A stretch of DNA of 64,000 nt from Reichenbachiella versicolor. GTDB lineage: Bacteria > Bacteroidota > Bacteroidia > Cytophagales > Cyclobacteriaceae. The position numbers and the translations under genes were made by a program. Below the pieces are notes generated by a model. It saw nothing but the letters and a program-made list of their open reading frames with translations. It searched no databases and was not told the DNA's origin. Of this stretch, positions 45,085-54,248 are shown piece by piece; position 1 is the first letter of the stretch, and each line of letters opens with the position of its first letter. The DNA is taken from NCBI RefSeq assembly GCF_003171675.1, contig NZ_QFZQ01000005.1:124001-188000 (forward strand), read 5' to 3'.

Positions 45085-45546
45085 TATTTCAATTTAGTGA
45101 GAGAATTACCGCTAATACTCACCTATCATTTGTGGTATTAACGCTTAGTTTTGGCTACAATGTAGGAAGAACTTCTATTTTGATCGTTGTGTTTTTTAAT
45201 TCAGTGAGGAAAATATTCGATTTTTTTTGATACAGGGAGAAAATAGGACTGTAAAATTAACAGAATATCCCTAGCTGCCGTCATGCTGTATATGGTGCTT
45301 GCTAACCTAGAGATCAGTTTTGTTCATTAGATTTCTCCTAGTTTTTTTAAGCTAAGCTAAAGATAAAGAGTAGAAAACCTGAGGCATTTTTGAAAGCCGT
45401 TCTGGGAACAGTTATTCTTGAAAGATAAAATACTCCTGACACGATATTCTGATACAGTGTATTATTAAATAAGCTTTGTCTAGAGATACCGGTCTTTTTA
45501 GTAAATCATCTCAAGTGTCGTTGCGCTTGGTTGGGAACAAAGGATG
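45085..45546. repeat. Intergenic stretch with repeat module F
   Basis: A 462-bp gap. 45448-45530 is a decayed M2 copy (CTGACACGATATTCTGAT also in copy A; the hairpin is lost; CAAGTGTCGTTGCGCTT matches the other M2 ends). The first 300 bp show nothing recognisable. Confidence 0.5.
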
Positions 45547-46614
45547 CTACTTAAATGCTTTGGCTTTAAAAAAAGTATAGCAAAACGTTCCTCCATCTGC
45601 TGTTTTGAGTAAGTCATTAATACCTTCTTCCATCTCTAAACTAGATATGATTTTTGCATTTACGGCTTCTTCTTTGACCCCTTCAATCATTGCTGTGAAA
45701 GTATTTTTTATAAATCCTTCGACCATTTCAGGTCTAGACTGATCTACATATACTTGTCTTGGATCTACATGAACGTTGGAAAAGCCTACATCTTTAAGTA
45801 ATGGAAATAGCTGTCTTCCAATATTGGCATTACCCCCATTTTTTGATTGCAAATCAACTTGAGCTTGGATAGCTTTTTTTGCCGCTTTGGTTTCTGGATA
45901 AAAATACGTCGAATCATGATCTCCTTCTATCACCATTAAGGTTCCACCTTTTTTTAGTACTCTTTTTATTTCCAAAAGTGCCTTGGTAGGGTCAGCCAGG
46001 TGTTCTAAAACGAAACAAACAAAGATATGATCGAACGAACCAGTATCGAACGGTAAATCATATACATCAGCATGACGAAACGTGACATTTTCAACTCCCA
46101 GTGCATCTATAGTTTCTTTGGCTTTCGTCAAAGAACTTTCTGAAAGGTCAATGGAAGTGAAATTGGTCGCTAAGTTTTTCACACTTATAATACTCGTTTG
46201 AGCACCAATTCCACAGCCAACTTCTAATACTGTTGAATTTTCATCCCAAACTGAATCATAGTGAAGCAGGTCAGACATAGTTTTGGCCTGATTGTTCAAT
46301 CTCCTACTCTCAAACTCAGAATAACCGTGAACGTATTTTTTCAATTGACTTTGGCTTATTTCTTTTACTTTTTTCTCAAGGCCTTTTAATTGATCTAAAA
46401 TGCCAGCACCAGCATCCCGTAGTTCTTTTCCTTCTTTTGTAAAAAGCAATTGATTTTTGTTCCGATAAAAAATTTCAACACCTAGCTTTAGTTCAAGCTC
46501 CTTGAGTTGGTGACTGAGCGCAGACTGGGTTAAACATAATTCATCAGCAGCTTTGTTTAATGACCCTACCTTTGACACTGTATCGATCAAGCGCAAATGT
46601 TTTACTTCAATCAT
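45547..46614 (-). CDS. LysR-type HTH fused to SAM-dependent methyltransferase
   Basis: 355 residues in one frame. Residues 1-65 are a LysR winged helix (HLRLIDTVSKVGSLNKAADE, then LTQSALSHQLKELELKLGVE). A short coiled linker (about 70-95) follows. Residues 100-280 are a class I methyltransferase with motif I VLEVGCGIGAQ (129-139), FTSIDLSESSLTKAKE and SFDHIFVCFVLEHLADP. The usual LysR effector domain is absent. It could sense SAM or a substrate, or methylate a metabolite under its own control. A similar MT alone is common. The fusion is intact, with no internal stop. Confidence 0.88.
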   Translation of the reverse strand: MIEVKHLRLIDTVSKVGSLNKAADELCLTQSALSHQLKELELKLGVEIFYRNKNQLLFTKEGKELRDAGAGILDQLKGLEKKVKEISQSQLKKYVHGYSEFESRRLNNQAKTMSDLLHYDSVWDENSTVLEVGCGIGAQTSIISVKNLATNFTSIDLSESSLTKAKETIDALGVENVTFRHADVYDLPFDTGSFDHIFVCFVLEHLADPTKALLEIKRVLKKGGTLMVIEGDHDSTYFYPETKAAKKAIQAQVDLQSKNGGNANIGRQLFPLLKDVGFSNVHVDPRQVYVDQSRPEMVEGFIKNTFTAMIEGVKEEAVNAKIISSLEMEEGINDLLKTADGGTFCYTFFKAKAFK

Positions 46615-46938
46615 AAATTCATATTTACGCTCAAATGTATCTGGATATACTGAAGGCTCTACAGATCAGGCTATGAATTAAAATACTAACGTTTATGAAA
46701 TTATTTGATACTACAAGATGACTCTTCACTAGGGCACATAACAAACAGTAAGCCTCCGATCTCAAAGACTTAATTTTTTACTCGTATCAGAAAAATTCCT
46801 GCTCTCCTCTCTGAATCAAAAAATAGCACTCAAAATCAAAGATTTCCTTAGATTGTGACATAAATAGACTGGTAATCAAGCAACAAAGTGAAAACTCAAC
46901 TCATTCTGCTAAGGGCTAAAGAAAGATCAGAATCCATT
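46615..46938. other. Intergenic stretch, no feature recognised
   Basis: A 324-bp gap between divergent genes; no repeat module, no clear promoter match, no RNA gene seen. Confidence 0.4.
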
Positions 46939-47565
46939 ATGAAAAAGAACCTTTTAATTTTTCTTGTTTCCATTTCAATGATATCATGTACTGAGAAAAA
47001 AGAAACAACTGAAACGGAAGACTTTAACGAACAAACACCACAAACCCTCCATGAAAAAAATGATTTAGGGTTGTCCTCTTTTAACAAAAGGTCTGGCTAT
47101 GGTCCTGATATTATTCAAGAGCTTTTTGACGAAGCTGTAGAAAAGGATCAGAAGTTAAAGGCAATAACTTCATCGCTACAAGAAGTCCCAAAGATAAAAT
47201 CCGATAGCCTAGAGCGTTATCATATTTATATGCAAACCAACCAAAACTACTGGATCACCTTATCTAAATACACAAATCAAATAAGTGATACAACACTTAA
47301 AAAAGATCTATTGAAACTTGTGGAAACACTAAAAGACGATCAATCCACAAAAACGTCAGAACTAGATACTTTAGTAGCTCAGATAGACTCCATAGAGCAA
47401 ACACTCAACAACTTGGAAATCTTAATGAAAATCATGGTTACAGTGCCAATGATGAAAAACTATCAACGTAACGAACTTCCTAATATTCGAACTATTGAAT
47501 CCGTGAAACAAACATTCGATAGCTCAATCAGTGCTGTGAAACCATATACAATAATCCAAGAATAA
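46939..47565 (+). CDS. Lipoprotein of unknown function
   Basis: 208 residues from ATG 46939, chosen because the lipobox follows (LLIFLVSISMISCTEK); a GTG at 46888 would add 17 residues. The mature protein is helical and highly charged (EAVEKDQKLKAITSSLQEV, LAQIDSIEQTLNNLEI), like a periplasmic coiled-coil. Family not recognised. Confidence 0.6.
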   Translation: MKKNLLIFLVSISMISCTEKKETTETEDFNEQTPQTLHEKNDLGLSSFNKRSGYGPDIIQELFDEAVEKDQKLKAITSSLQEVPKIKSDSLERYHIYMQTNQNYWITLSKYTNQISDTTLKKDLLKLVETLKDDQSTKTSELDTLVAQIDSIEQTLNNLEILMKIMVTVPMMKNYQRNELPNIRTIESVKQTFDSSISAVKPYTIIQE

Positions 47566-47736
47566 CAGAATGCGATAATCACGGCTTTAGGTTACAATAT
47601 TTGATAAGCTATGAATATTTATAACATAACGAGTCAATGATAGCATATAATAATCAACAGTGACCGCTGGGCGGTTCAGAGATTAAAAAACTTCCGTGCT
47701 ATTGGTATTCGAGACCTTATTGAAATCAAAAAACAA
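47566..47736. other. Short gap with a weak promoter-tail-like string
   Basis: CTGGGCGGTTCAG (about 47665-47677) resembles CTGGGTGGTTCAG upstream of the RelA/SpoT gene and the tail of the repeated promoter. The rest shows nothing else. Confidence 0.25.
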
Positions 47737-48123
47737 ATGAAAATAGAACATATAGCCATTTGGACTTTGGACTTGGAAAAGATGAAGGCGTTTTACCTTC
47801 AGTTTTTTGACTTAAAATCAAACGAGAAATATTACAATCCTCGGAAAAAGTTTAGCTCGTATTTCTTATCCTTTGGAAATGGTGCGCGGATAGAGCTAAT
47901 GCATAGACCCGATGTTTCTGAGTTTATTCAAAATGCTGATTCTAAATTAGGATTAACTCATTTTGCAATATCCGTAGGCTCAAAAGAAAAGGTTGATTCG
48001 CTTACTGAATTGATACGAAATAATGGGTTTGATGTAATTGGAGAACCTCGAACCACTGGAGATGGGTATTATGAAAGTGTGATATCAGACCCTGAAGGAA
48101 ATCTAATCGAACTGACTGTATAA
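47737..48123 (+). CDS. VOC/glyoxalase-family protein
   Basis: 128 residues made of two beta-alpha-beta-beta-beta halves. IEHIAIWTLDLEKMKAFYLQ carries the first metal-type His, GLTHFAISVGSKEKVD the second and SDPEGNLIEL the Glu. The family covers lyases, dioxygenases and antibiotic-resistance proteins. Substrate unknown. A strong hairpin lies 9 nt after the stop. Confidence 0.9.
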   Translation: MKIEHIAIWTLDLEKMKAFYLQFFDLKSNEKYYNPRKKFSSYFLSFGNGARIELMHRPDVSEFIQNADSKLGLTHFAISVGSKEKVDSLTELIRNNGFDVIGEPRTTGDGYYESVISDPEGNLIELTV

Positions 48124-48131
48124 AAAACATT

Positions 48132-48155
48132 CCCCTGACACATACATGTCAGGGG
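48132..48155 (+). terminator. Strong hairpin after the VOC gene
   Basis: CCCCTGACA and TGTCAGGGG pair perfectly (9 bp, loop CATACA). No T-run follows, so it may work with a factor or stabilise the 3' end. Confidence 0.55.
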
Positions 48156-48304
48156 CGAACAATTAATCTAACCTCTAAGGGTTATGTACAGATACAAAGT
48201 AAAAAAGCGTCCTGAGACATCACAAATCAGCCCTGCAATACCTCGACCCAATTTTGGGTTAGCCGTATTTTTTCGTTACTTACGGCTCAAACAATCACAA
48301 CACT

Positions 48305-48661
48305 ATGAAAATGAGAGTAGGCGATAAACTGCTAGAACTAAGGAAAGAAAAAAACATGTCTCAGTCAGAGTTTTCTCACTTATTAGGTATTTCTTCTTCT
48401 ACCTACGGCAGGGTGGAGGCCAACAAAGCCACTCTAGAACTAGACAAAATCGTCGAAATAGCTTCTACGCTCGATGTGCCTATTCAGGAATTCTTACCAG
48501 ATACCATTACAATTACAAAAAATCAAGGAGGGGTATTCTTAGGTAGTCAGACAAATTACTACTATGGTGCGGATACAGAACTTATCAAGGATAAAGACAA
48601 AGAGATACAAATGCTAAAAGGTAAGCTGGCTATACTGGAAGAGAAGCTTCAAGGTAAATAA
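48305..48661 (+). CDS. XRE-family HTH regulator with coiled-coil tail
   Basis: 118 residues. HTH_3 domain (about 5-62): LRKEKNMSQSEFSHLLGISS, then STYGRVEANKATLELDKIVE. The tail (about 90-118) is a heptad-rich helix (KDKEIQMLKGKLAILEEKLQ) likely to dimerise. A QGGVFLGSQTN linker is in between. Small stand-alone regulators of this layout are typical of Bacteroidota accessory DNA. No target is obvious. Confidence 0.88.
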   Translation: MKMRVGDKLLELRKEKNMSQSEFSHLLGISSSTYGRVEANKATLELDKIVEIASTLDVPIQEFLPDTITITKNQGGVFLGSQTNYYYGADTELIKDKDKEIQMLKGKLAILEEKLQGK

Positions 48662-48804
48662 GTTCTTTCCTGTACTTTTCAGAGATATTCCATGTGACTG
48701 CTTTGCTTGGCTTACTATGATGGTTCTGTAGGGATCATTCCTACTTTCTACAACCAGTCAAATGAAATTCGAGCCATCCTGAAAAATTCAATTAGAAACG
48801 AATC

Positions 48805-49848
48805 ATGATAAAAGTGAACTACTTAGTATCAATCGCAGTTCTCCTATTGTCACTCTCTACTATTGGTTGTACTAATAATGAGATTTCTATCGAGGATGTT
48901 AGTGAGTTCATCCCTGAGTTAGCAATACCATCAGAAACTCGTCTCTTTTCTGGAGACTTGAACCAAGACAAAATAGAAGACGCTATCCTGCGCTTCAAGA
49001 AAGAAGGTGACCCGATAGAAAAAGAACACATTCTTATAATTCTAGGAAAAAATGATAGCACGCTAAAACTGGATGAAGAAGATGAGTTCAGTTTTGATAA
49101 TACAAATGGAATGGTCTTCAACTCCATCACTATTTCTGAAAACAGCGGCTTCACTATCGGTTATAAGGGTAAAGACAGTAATGCTGGAAGCTATCGCAAA
49201 ATCACGTTTAGATATCACAGTGATGAACTAGGTAATGATTATTGGATTTTGAATAGAGATGAGGAGCTTTTCCAGCATGATTTGTTCGCTCCATCCCCTC
49301 AAGATCCAATTATTGCAACTCAAGATGATATGCAAGGATCTGGTGGTGAATATTTTGGTAACATAAAAGAGGGTCTTTATGATGCTATGCTTCGCATGAA
49401 AATCAAAGACTATATTCCTGATTCCACTTCTGAGTGCAAAGCTTATTCTGGTGATCTAAATCGAGATCCATTTGAGGACATTATTTTGCGATTCAAGATG
49501 AAAAATGAGCCTGAGTACAGGGAGCATGTTTATCTATTCTTAGGACAAGAGAATGGGAAATACATACTGGCTGCAAAAAATGACTCACTTGAGTATGATG
49601 GAGTAGATGGGACTGTGTTCGACAAAATCGTAATCAAAAACGGATATTTCTCTTTAGAATACTACGGATATGGGAACACCTCTGGGAGCTACGATATAAT
49701 AACCTTCAAATACGCTAAAGGTGATGAAAATTGGATTCTTCACAAACATGGCTCTTTATTAACTTTCAGACATTTTCCCGAGGGTGACCACAAGGAAATG
49801 AGGACTCAAAAAGATTTCGGAAAGGTTCTTTTCAAAGACTTTAAATGA
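48805..49848 (+). CDS. Lipoprotein with a tandemly duplicated domain
   Basis: 347 residues. A lipobox (LLSLSTIGCTNN) precedes two copies of one domain (about 45-160 and 215-335). Shared marks are FSGDLNQDKIEDAILRFK / YSGDLNRDPFEDIILRFK, HILIILGKND / HVYLFLGQEN and NAGSYRKITFRY / TSGSYDIITFKY. The D-x-N-x-D-like turns (DLNQDK, DLNRDP) recall calcium-binding or FG-GAP-like loops. No enzyme motif. Family not recognised. Confidence 0.65.
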   Translation: MIKVNYLVSIAVLLLSLSTIGCTNNEISIEDVSEFIPELAIPSETRLFSGDLNQDKIEDAILRFKKEGDPIEKEHILIILGKNDSTLKLDEEDEFSFDNTNGMVFNSITISENSGFTIGYKGKDSNAGSYRKITFRYHSDELGNDYWILNRDEELFQHDLFAPSPQDPIIATQDDMQGSGGEYFGNIKEGLYDAMLRMKIKDYIPDSTSECKAYSGDLNRDPFEDIILRFKMKNEPEYREHVYLFLGQENGKYILAAKNDSLEYDGVDGTVFDKIVIKNGYFSLEYYGYGNTSGSYDIITFKYAKGDENWILHKHGSLLTFRHFPEGDHKEMRTQKDFGKVLFKDFK

Positions 49849-50197
49849 GGGTATTTCATATAGACGAATAGTAAAGTCTATTCTCAGATAAAGAAATTGA
49901 CGTACGGACGCTATAGGATAAATTAACTATCCAAGAAGAAGAAAAATATCAACCTGCTCTTTCTGACTATTTGGCCTAAGATTTCTTGAAAGAGCACGTG
50001 GAACACTAACCATTTTAAAACCAATATTATAGCTTAAGCTTTTTTGATTCCTCAGATTTAGTGTCCACTGACTAGTAATTTGAAAACATATTCATCAATA
50101 TCAATCACATCACTACTGTGTATTTAAATATATTCTGTTAACACAATGTGATATATTTTACAATATAGCTCCATTCGTAAAACAATCGGTTAACTCT
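49849..50197. other. Intergenic gap with one inverted repeat
   Basis: 349 bp between convergent genes. TGCTCTTTC (49955-49963) and GAAAGAGCA (49988-49996) form a 9-bp stem with a 24-nt loop and could be a terminator for the lipoprotein gene. The rest shows nothing recognisable. Confidence 0.4.
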
Positions 50198-51367
50198 TTA
50201 TTGGCTAACAGTCTGTATTGTTTCGATCGGTTTGATAGGTGTAAAATCTGGTCGAACATCAGGATGATTTGTAAAGTCATAGTGTAAGAACCCATCCCAC
50301 TGAACTTTTAAAGCATGATCTAACGCCAATTCAAATTGTGGATAATTTCCATATTTAGGCTCCAATTCTTGAGCAACTTCAAATGCTACTTTATCGAAAA
50401 CATTCCGTAACCAAACAGCAACATAATCTCCTTTTGCTTTAGCCTTTATAAATCCAGATACGTTCCAGTTTGCTCTAATAGCTTTGAACCAAGCGTCATA
50501 AATATCCTTGGTATACTGAAGTGTAAATTCTAAATCCTGTGGTGAACTAATATTAGTATGACCCGTGTTGGCAAAGGTCCAATCTTCTCCCGCTACATGG
50601 CGTAGAAAGTTAATATACCCAGTCATATTTTGAACACCACTGTATCCATGCAGAGGTAGTCTAGCTGCATATATAAAATCAATAAAAGTAATCACCTTGT
50701 CAGGAAAAAGAATGTAACTGTCAGCCATACTATGTGCAACCGACATCGGAGTCCCAACCTTAAACTGTTTGTTGTCAAACTCAAAATAAGCCACTGGGGT
50801 AGAAACAACTTCCGTTGGCTGTGGTATTTTCTGCTTGTAAAGAGTAGATGCCGAAACAAATTGATCTGTAGCAATTATTCTTAAAGGCTGGTTCCTTTTT
50901 GTCAAGGCATCTACTAATACCTGTGCACCTCCTATATGATCTAAATGTGGGTGACTATAGACCAGTGTAGTAACAGGTTTGTCTGTAATCTTTGCAATTC
51001 GCTCGAGTAGACGATTAGCATCTAATCCTTCAGGAGAATCCACCAGTAGAACCTCTTCTTCCCCAATGTACATAGTCATTCCGTGTAAATTAGAGAGTAT
51101 CCAATAACTATTTTCGGTTAATTTCTGAATATTAATTTCATTGATAGGGTATTCTGAAATATCAAGCATCTGGTTTGGCTCTAAAGGTTTGACCTCAGAA
51201 ATAGACACCCTTTCTCTATTTTCTATACGCTCCGTTTTTGACGTTAGTGGCGATACAGGTCGAAAGGTGTATTCCCCTTGAGCTATATCTTTATCTTGAA
51301 GCAAATACATTGCAGACATTGCGATAACTGCAATAATGGTTATAACCCAACTGATTTTTGTTGACAT
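50198..51367 (-). CDS. Membrane-anchored metallo-beta-lactamase-fold hydrolase
   Basis: 389 residues. A signal anchor (VITIIAVIAMSAMYLL) precedes the MBL fold (about 75-290). The metal motif is SHPHLDHIGGAQ (HxHxDH), with GTPMSVAHSMADSY (H), ITFIDFIYA (D) and ANTGHTN (H). The C-terminal 100 residues are an added helical region. Envelope hydrolase; substrate unknown. It is divergent from an AraC-type gene and an inverted repeat lies just upstream. Confidence 0.85.
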   Translation of the reverse strand: MSTKISWVITIIAVIAMSAMYLLQDKDIAQGEYTFRPVSPLTSKTERIENRERVSISEVKPLEPNQMLDISEYPINEINIQKLTENSYWILSNLHGMTMYIGEEEVLLVDSPEGLDANRLLERIAKITDKPVTTLVYSHPHLDHIGGAQVLVDALTKRNQPLRIIATDQFVSASTLYKQKIPQPTEVVSTPVAYFEFDNKQFKVGTPMSVAHSMADSYILFPDKVITFIDFIYAARLPLHGYSGVQNMTGYINFLRHVAGEDWTFANTGHTNISSPQDLEFTLQYTKDIYDAWFKAIRANWNVSGFIKAKAKGDYVAVWLRNVFDKVAFEVAQELEPKYGNYPQFELALDHALKVQWDGFLHYDFTNHPDVRPDFTPIKPIETIQTVSQ

Positions 51368-51369
51368 GA

Positions 51370-51412
51370 TATCCTATTTAGTATAAAAACTTAACACTAA
51401 ACTAAAAGGATA
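51370..51412. promoter_or_regulatory. Inverted repeat between MBL and AraC genes
   Basis: TATCCTATTTAGT on the left and CTAAACTAAAAGGATA on the right form an imperfect dyad (TATCC and TTTAGT halves) at the 5' end of the MBL gene. It is a candidate operator for the divergent AraC-type regulator; this is inference. Confidence 0.35.
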
Positions 51413-51551
51413 AGACATGAAAAAATGGTACATATCACACATCAAATGGTTCATTTAAAACATGCAACTCAAAAATCTATTATCATTTGGTATTTTAACA
51501 CTATTCTTTTCCAAAAATACCATTACTATGAAAAGCATAACACTCAACAAA

Positions 51552-52421
51552 ATGAGCAAATTGAAGCAGAATTTGAGTGCTCCTTTAATAGATAGCACCA
51601 ATTTTTACGTCTTTGACTCAGACCACGTACCTGTACAATTGCAGCAATTAACTCCCTTCCGGAATGACTTCTATGCTCTAATATTTGTTCTAAAAGGAGA
51701 GATGGATATAAAAATTGATTTTAAACACTATCGTCTTCAATCACAGAATGTTGGATTTATAAGCCCAAACCAAGTCATAGATGTAAATGATAAGCAAGTA
51801 GAATTTGCATTTGGAATCCTTTTCAAAAAGGATTTTTTACTACTCCCTATTGATTGGCTTCAAAAACTCCCGTTGTTTCATAGATTTCATAGCACCCCCA
51901 TTCTTACACTTTCAGATACTGAACAAAACTTAATTTCTAGTTGTTTAAGTCAAATGATCAATGAACAGATGTCTAGCTCTGCATACAAGTATGACATTCT
52001 TAAAGCCAACCTTATACTTGTTTTAGCACATTTATCTCGGATCTATTCCCAATCAAAACTGGAAAGTGAGCCAAAACAAAACAAAGTGATTCTTGAGTTT
52101 GAGACCTTAATCGAAAAACATTATATGTCTATCAGATTAGTAAATGAGTATGCTGACATGCTATATATGACTCCTCAAAACTTAAATCGAGTTTGTAAAA
52201 ATATAACTGGGCTAACTGCAAGTGAACTTATCAATAAGAAGATTCTTTTAGAAACAAAACGATTTTTGATCTACACTGATAACAGCATAGAGGAGATAGC
52301 TTATACTTTTAACTTTTATGATAATTCTTACTTCACAAAGTATTTCAAAAAAGCTACGGGACTAACACCAAAACAATACAGAAAGGAAAAAAATGATTTT
52401 TTGGAAAATGACGGAAATTGA
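51552..52421 (+). CDS. AraC-family transcriptional regulator
   Basis: About 289 residues. Start set at ATG 51552, since starts at 51462 or 51528 put a hydrophobic stretch (LLSFGILTLFFSK) in front that does not fit this family. A cupin-like N-terminal part (about 15-130) precedes the double HTH (about 180-285), with VNEYADMLYMTPQNLNRVCK and IAYTFNFYDNSYFTKYFKKA. It is divergent from the MBL gene and probably regulates it. Confidence 0.85.
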   Translation: MSKLKQNLSAPLIDSTNFYVFDSDHVPVQLQQLTPFRNDFYALIFVLKGEMDIKIDFKHYRLQSQNVGFISPNQVIDVNDKQVEFAFGILFKKDFLLLPIDWLQKLPLFHRFHSTPILTLSDTEQNLISSCLSQMINEQMSSSAYKYDILKANLILVLAHLSRIYSQSKLESEPKQNKVILEFETLIEKHYMSIRLVNEYADMLYMTPQNLNRVCKNITGLTASELINKKILLETKRFLIYTDNSIEEIAYTFNFYDNSYFTKYFKKATGLTPKQYRKEKNDFLENDGN

Positions 52422-52629
52422 AACCATAAAACCTCTGACGGATAGAAGTAGTCTCTAAGACACACTACATGCATCTTATTCCATTATGATCTACTTCTAA
52501 ATCAATATTAGAAACCAGAAAGTAATGATAAATTCAAGAAAACTATTTACGAGTCTATTCATAAAGACACAAGGTCTAACCAAGAAAATTTTAGGGGCTT
52601 AAAGGAAATAATTAAAGAGATCGGTATTT

Positions 52630-53469
52630 ATGATAGAAAATAGAATCGCTTTTAGGTATAAGGGCAAAGAACTTATTGAGAAACTCATTATTCGTCCACC
52701 GTTTTCCTACAGTGCCATCTTTCACAATGAAGGCTGTTTCATATATGTCAAAGGGGCTAAGACCAAATTGCTGTCTTCTGAAGTTAACCTTGACCTGAAA
52801 GATAAAGAGGCTGTCCTCCTCAAATGTGGCTCTTACTTCGCTGACTGGATGAAAAAAGCAACTCAACCTGTGACGGTCATTGTAGTGCATCTGTATCCAG
52901 ACCTATTAAAGCATCTGTACAAAAATGAACTACCAAAATCCTTAAAACGAAGAGAGGTAATGGATCAGACCAAAATCATTCTTCATAATGATTTCATCAC
53001 TAAGTTTATCGAGTCTTTAGAATTCTATTTTGACAACCCTAGTTTAATTAATGATGATCTACTTGAATTAAAGATTAGAGAACTTATTCTTTTATTAATC
53101 CAGACCCAAAATGCTTCTTCCATATTGGAATTGATCGAAGAACTATACTCTCCTCGAGTTGCGAATTTAAAACAGGTTATCAATTTACATCAGTACGAAA
53201 ATCTATCTATCGAGGAACTAGCTACTTTGTGCGGGTTGAGTGTGTCTTCGTTCAAAAGAGATTTTAAAGAAATCTATGATGATAGTCCTGGCAGCTACTT
53301 AACCATAAAGAAAATCGAAAAAGCCAAAGAACTACTCCAAGTCGGTGATCTATCTATCAGTGAAATTTCTTACCACGTTGGTTTCAATGACCCATACTAT
53401 TTCACTCGTACTTTCAAGAAAAAAGAAGGTGTCCCTCCCAGCATCTATAGAGAGCAATTTCAATCATGA
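52630..53469 (+). CDS. AraC-family transcriptional regulator
   Basis: 279 residues. An N-terminal ligand-like region (about 10-150; RPPFSYSAIFHNEGCFIYVK) is followed by the AraC HTH pair (about 175-275): IEELATLCGLSVSSFKRDFK and SEISYHVGFNDPYYFTRTFK. It lies 209 nt after another AraC gene on the same strand. A peroxiredoxin-like gene follows by 84 nt and could be a target. Confidence 0.9.
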   Translation: MIENRIAFRYKGKELIEKLIIRPPFSYSAIFHNEGCFIYVKGAKTKLLSSEVNLDLKDKEAVLLKCGSYFADWMKKATQPVTVIVVHLYPDLLKHLYKNELPKSLKRREVMDQTKIILHNDFITKFIESLEFYFDNPSLINDDLLELKIRELILLLIQTQNASSILELIEELYSPRVANLKQVINLHQYENLSIEELATLCGLSVSSFKRDFKEIYDDSPGSYLTIKKIEKAKELLQVGDLSISEISYHVGFNDPYYFTRTFKKKEGVPPSIYREQFQS

Positions 53470-53553
53470 TCTAATCGTCCAGTAACCTGATCCTTTTGTC
53501 TATTTGTTAGGTTTTATAATTTCTTCTCTTTGACATGAAAAAAGTGCATCAAA

Positions 53554-54084
53554 ATGAAGAAGCTAGAATCAAATCAGAAAGTAATTCCATTTGCCAGTAT
53601 TGATGTGAATGGAGAAAAAATTGACATCAACGAATACAAGGGACAAAAACTACTCCTCAGTTTTTTCAGGAAAGCAGCTTGTCCATTTTGTAATATGGCA
53701 ATGCAACAATTGATTAAAAGACATGCAGAATTTGAAAGTAAGGGAATCAAAGTCGTAGCACTTTTTGCTTCTTCTAAAAAAGATGTGTTGAAATATGCAG
53801 GAAGTCAAAACCCTCCTTTTTCGATCATAGCAGACGAAAAATTTGATATCTACAGAAAATATGGAATTCAGATATCCTTTAAAGGTATGCTGCAAACTAT
53901 GCTAGTTCCATCTAAAGTATGGAAGGCAATGAAAGGAGGTTTCTTTAGTCTAAGAACTGTACCAGAAGATCCAGTACTGCCTGCTGAATTTTTAATCAAT
54001 GAGGATCAATCTATACACAGAGCCTATTATGGCAGTGACTTTGATGATCACTTGCCTATTGATGATATTCTACAATGGAAATAA
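53554..54084 (+). CDS. Peroxiredoxin/redoxin (AhpC-TSA family)
   Basis: 176 residues, thioredoxin fold, cytoplasmic. FFRKAACPFCNMAMQQL holds a CPFC active site, which fits the thiol-disulfide/peroxide branch better than a classical peroxiredoxin T-x-x-C. The N-terminal VIPFASIDVNGEKIDINEYK and LLSFFRK are typical redoxin strands. It follows an AraC gene. Confidence 0.88.
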   Translation: MKKLESNQKVIPFASIDVNGEKIDINEYKGQKLLLSFFRKAACPFCNMAMQQLIKRHAEFESKGIKVVALFASSKKDVLKYAGSQNPPFSIIADEKFDIYRKYGIQISFKGMLQTMLVPSKVWKAMKGGFFSLRTVPEDPVLPAEFLINEDQSIHRAYYGSDFDDHLPIDDILQWK

Positions 54085-54248
54085 AAAGTAGTAGAAGTTA
54101 AAATAGGATATTTTTTCAATATACATCTTTAGCTCCTACTTCCTAGATGTCAATTACTCTAGTCAAAAGCTAGCAGGTTGCGATATCGAAACTAAGTGCT
54201 TTAGCAACACAAACAGGGCGTGATTAATGGTGTTTTACAGGGTTCTAT

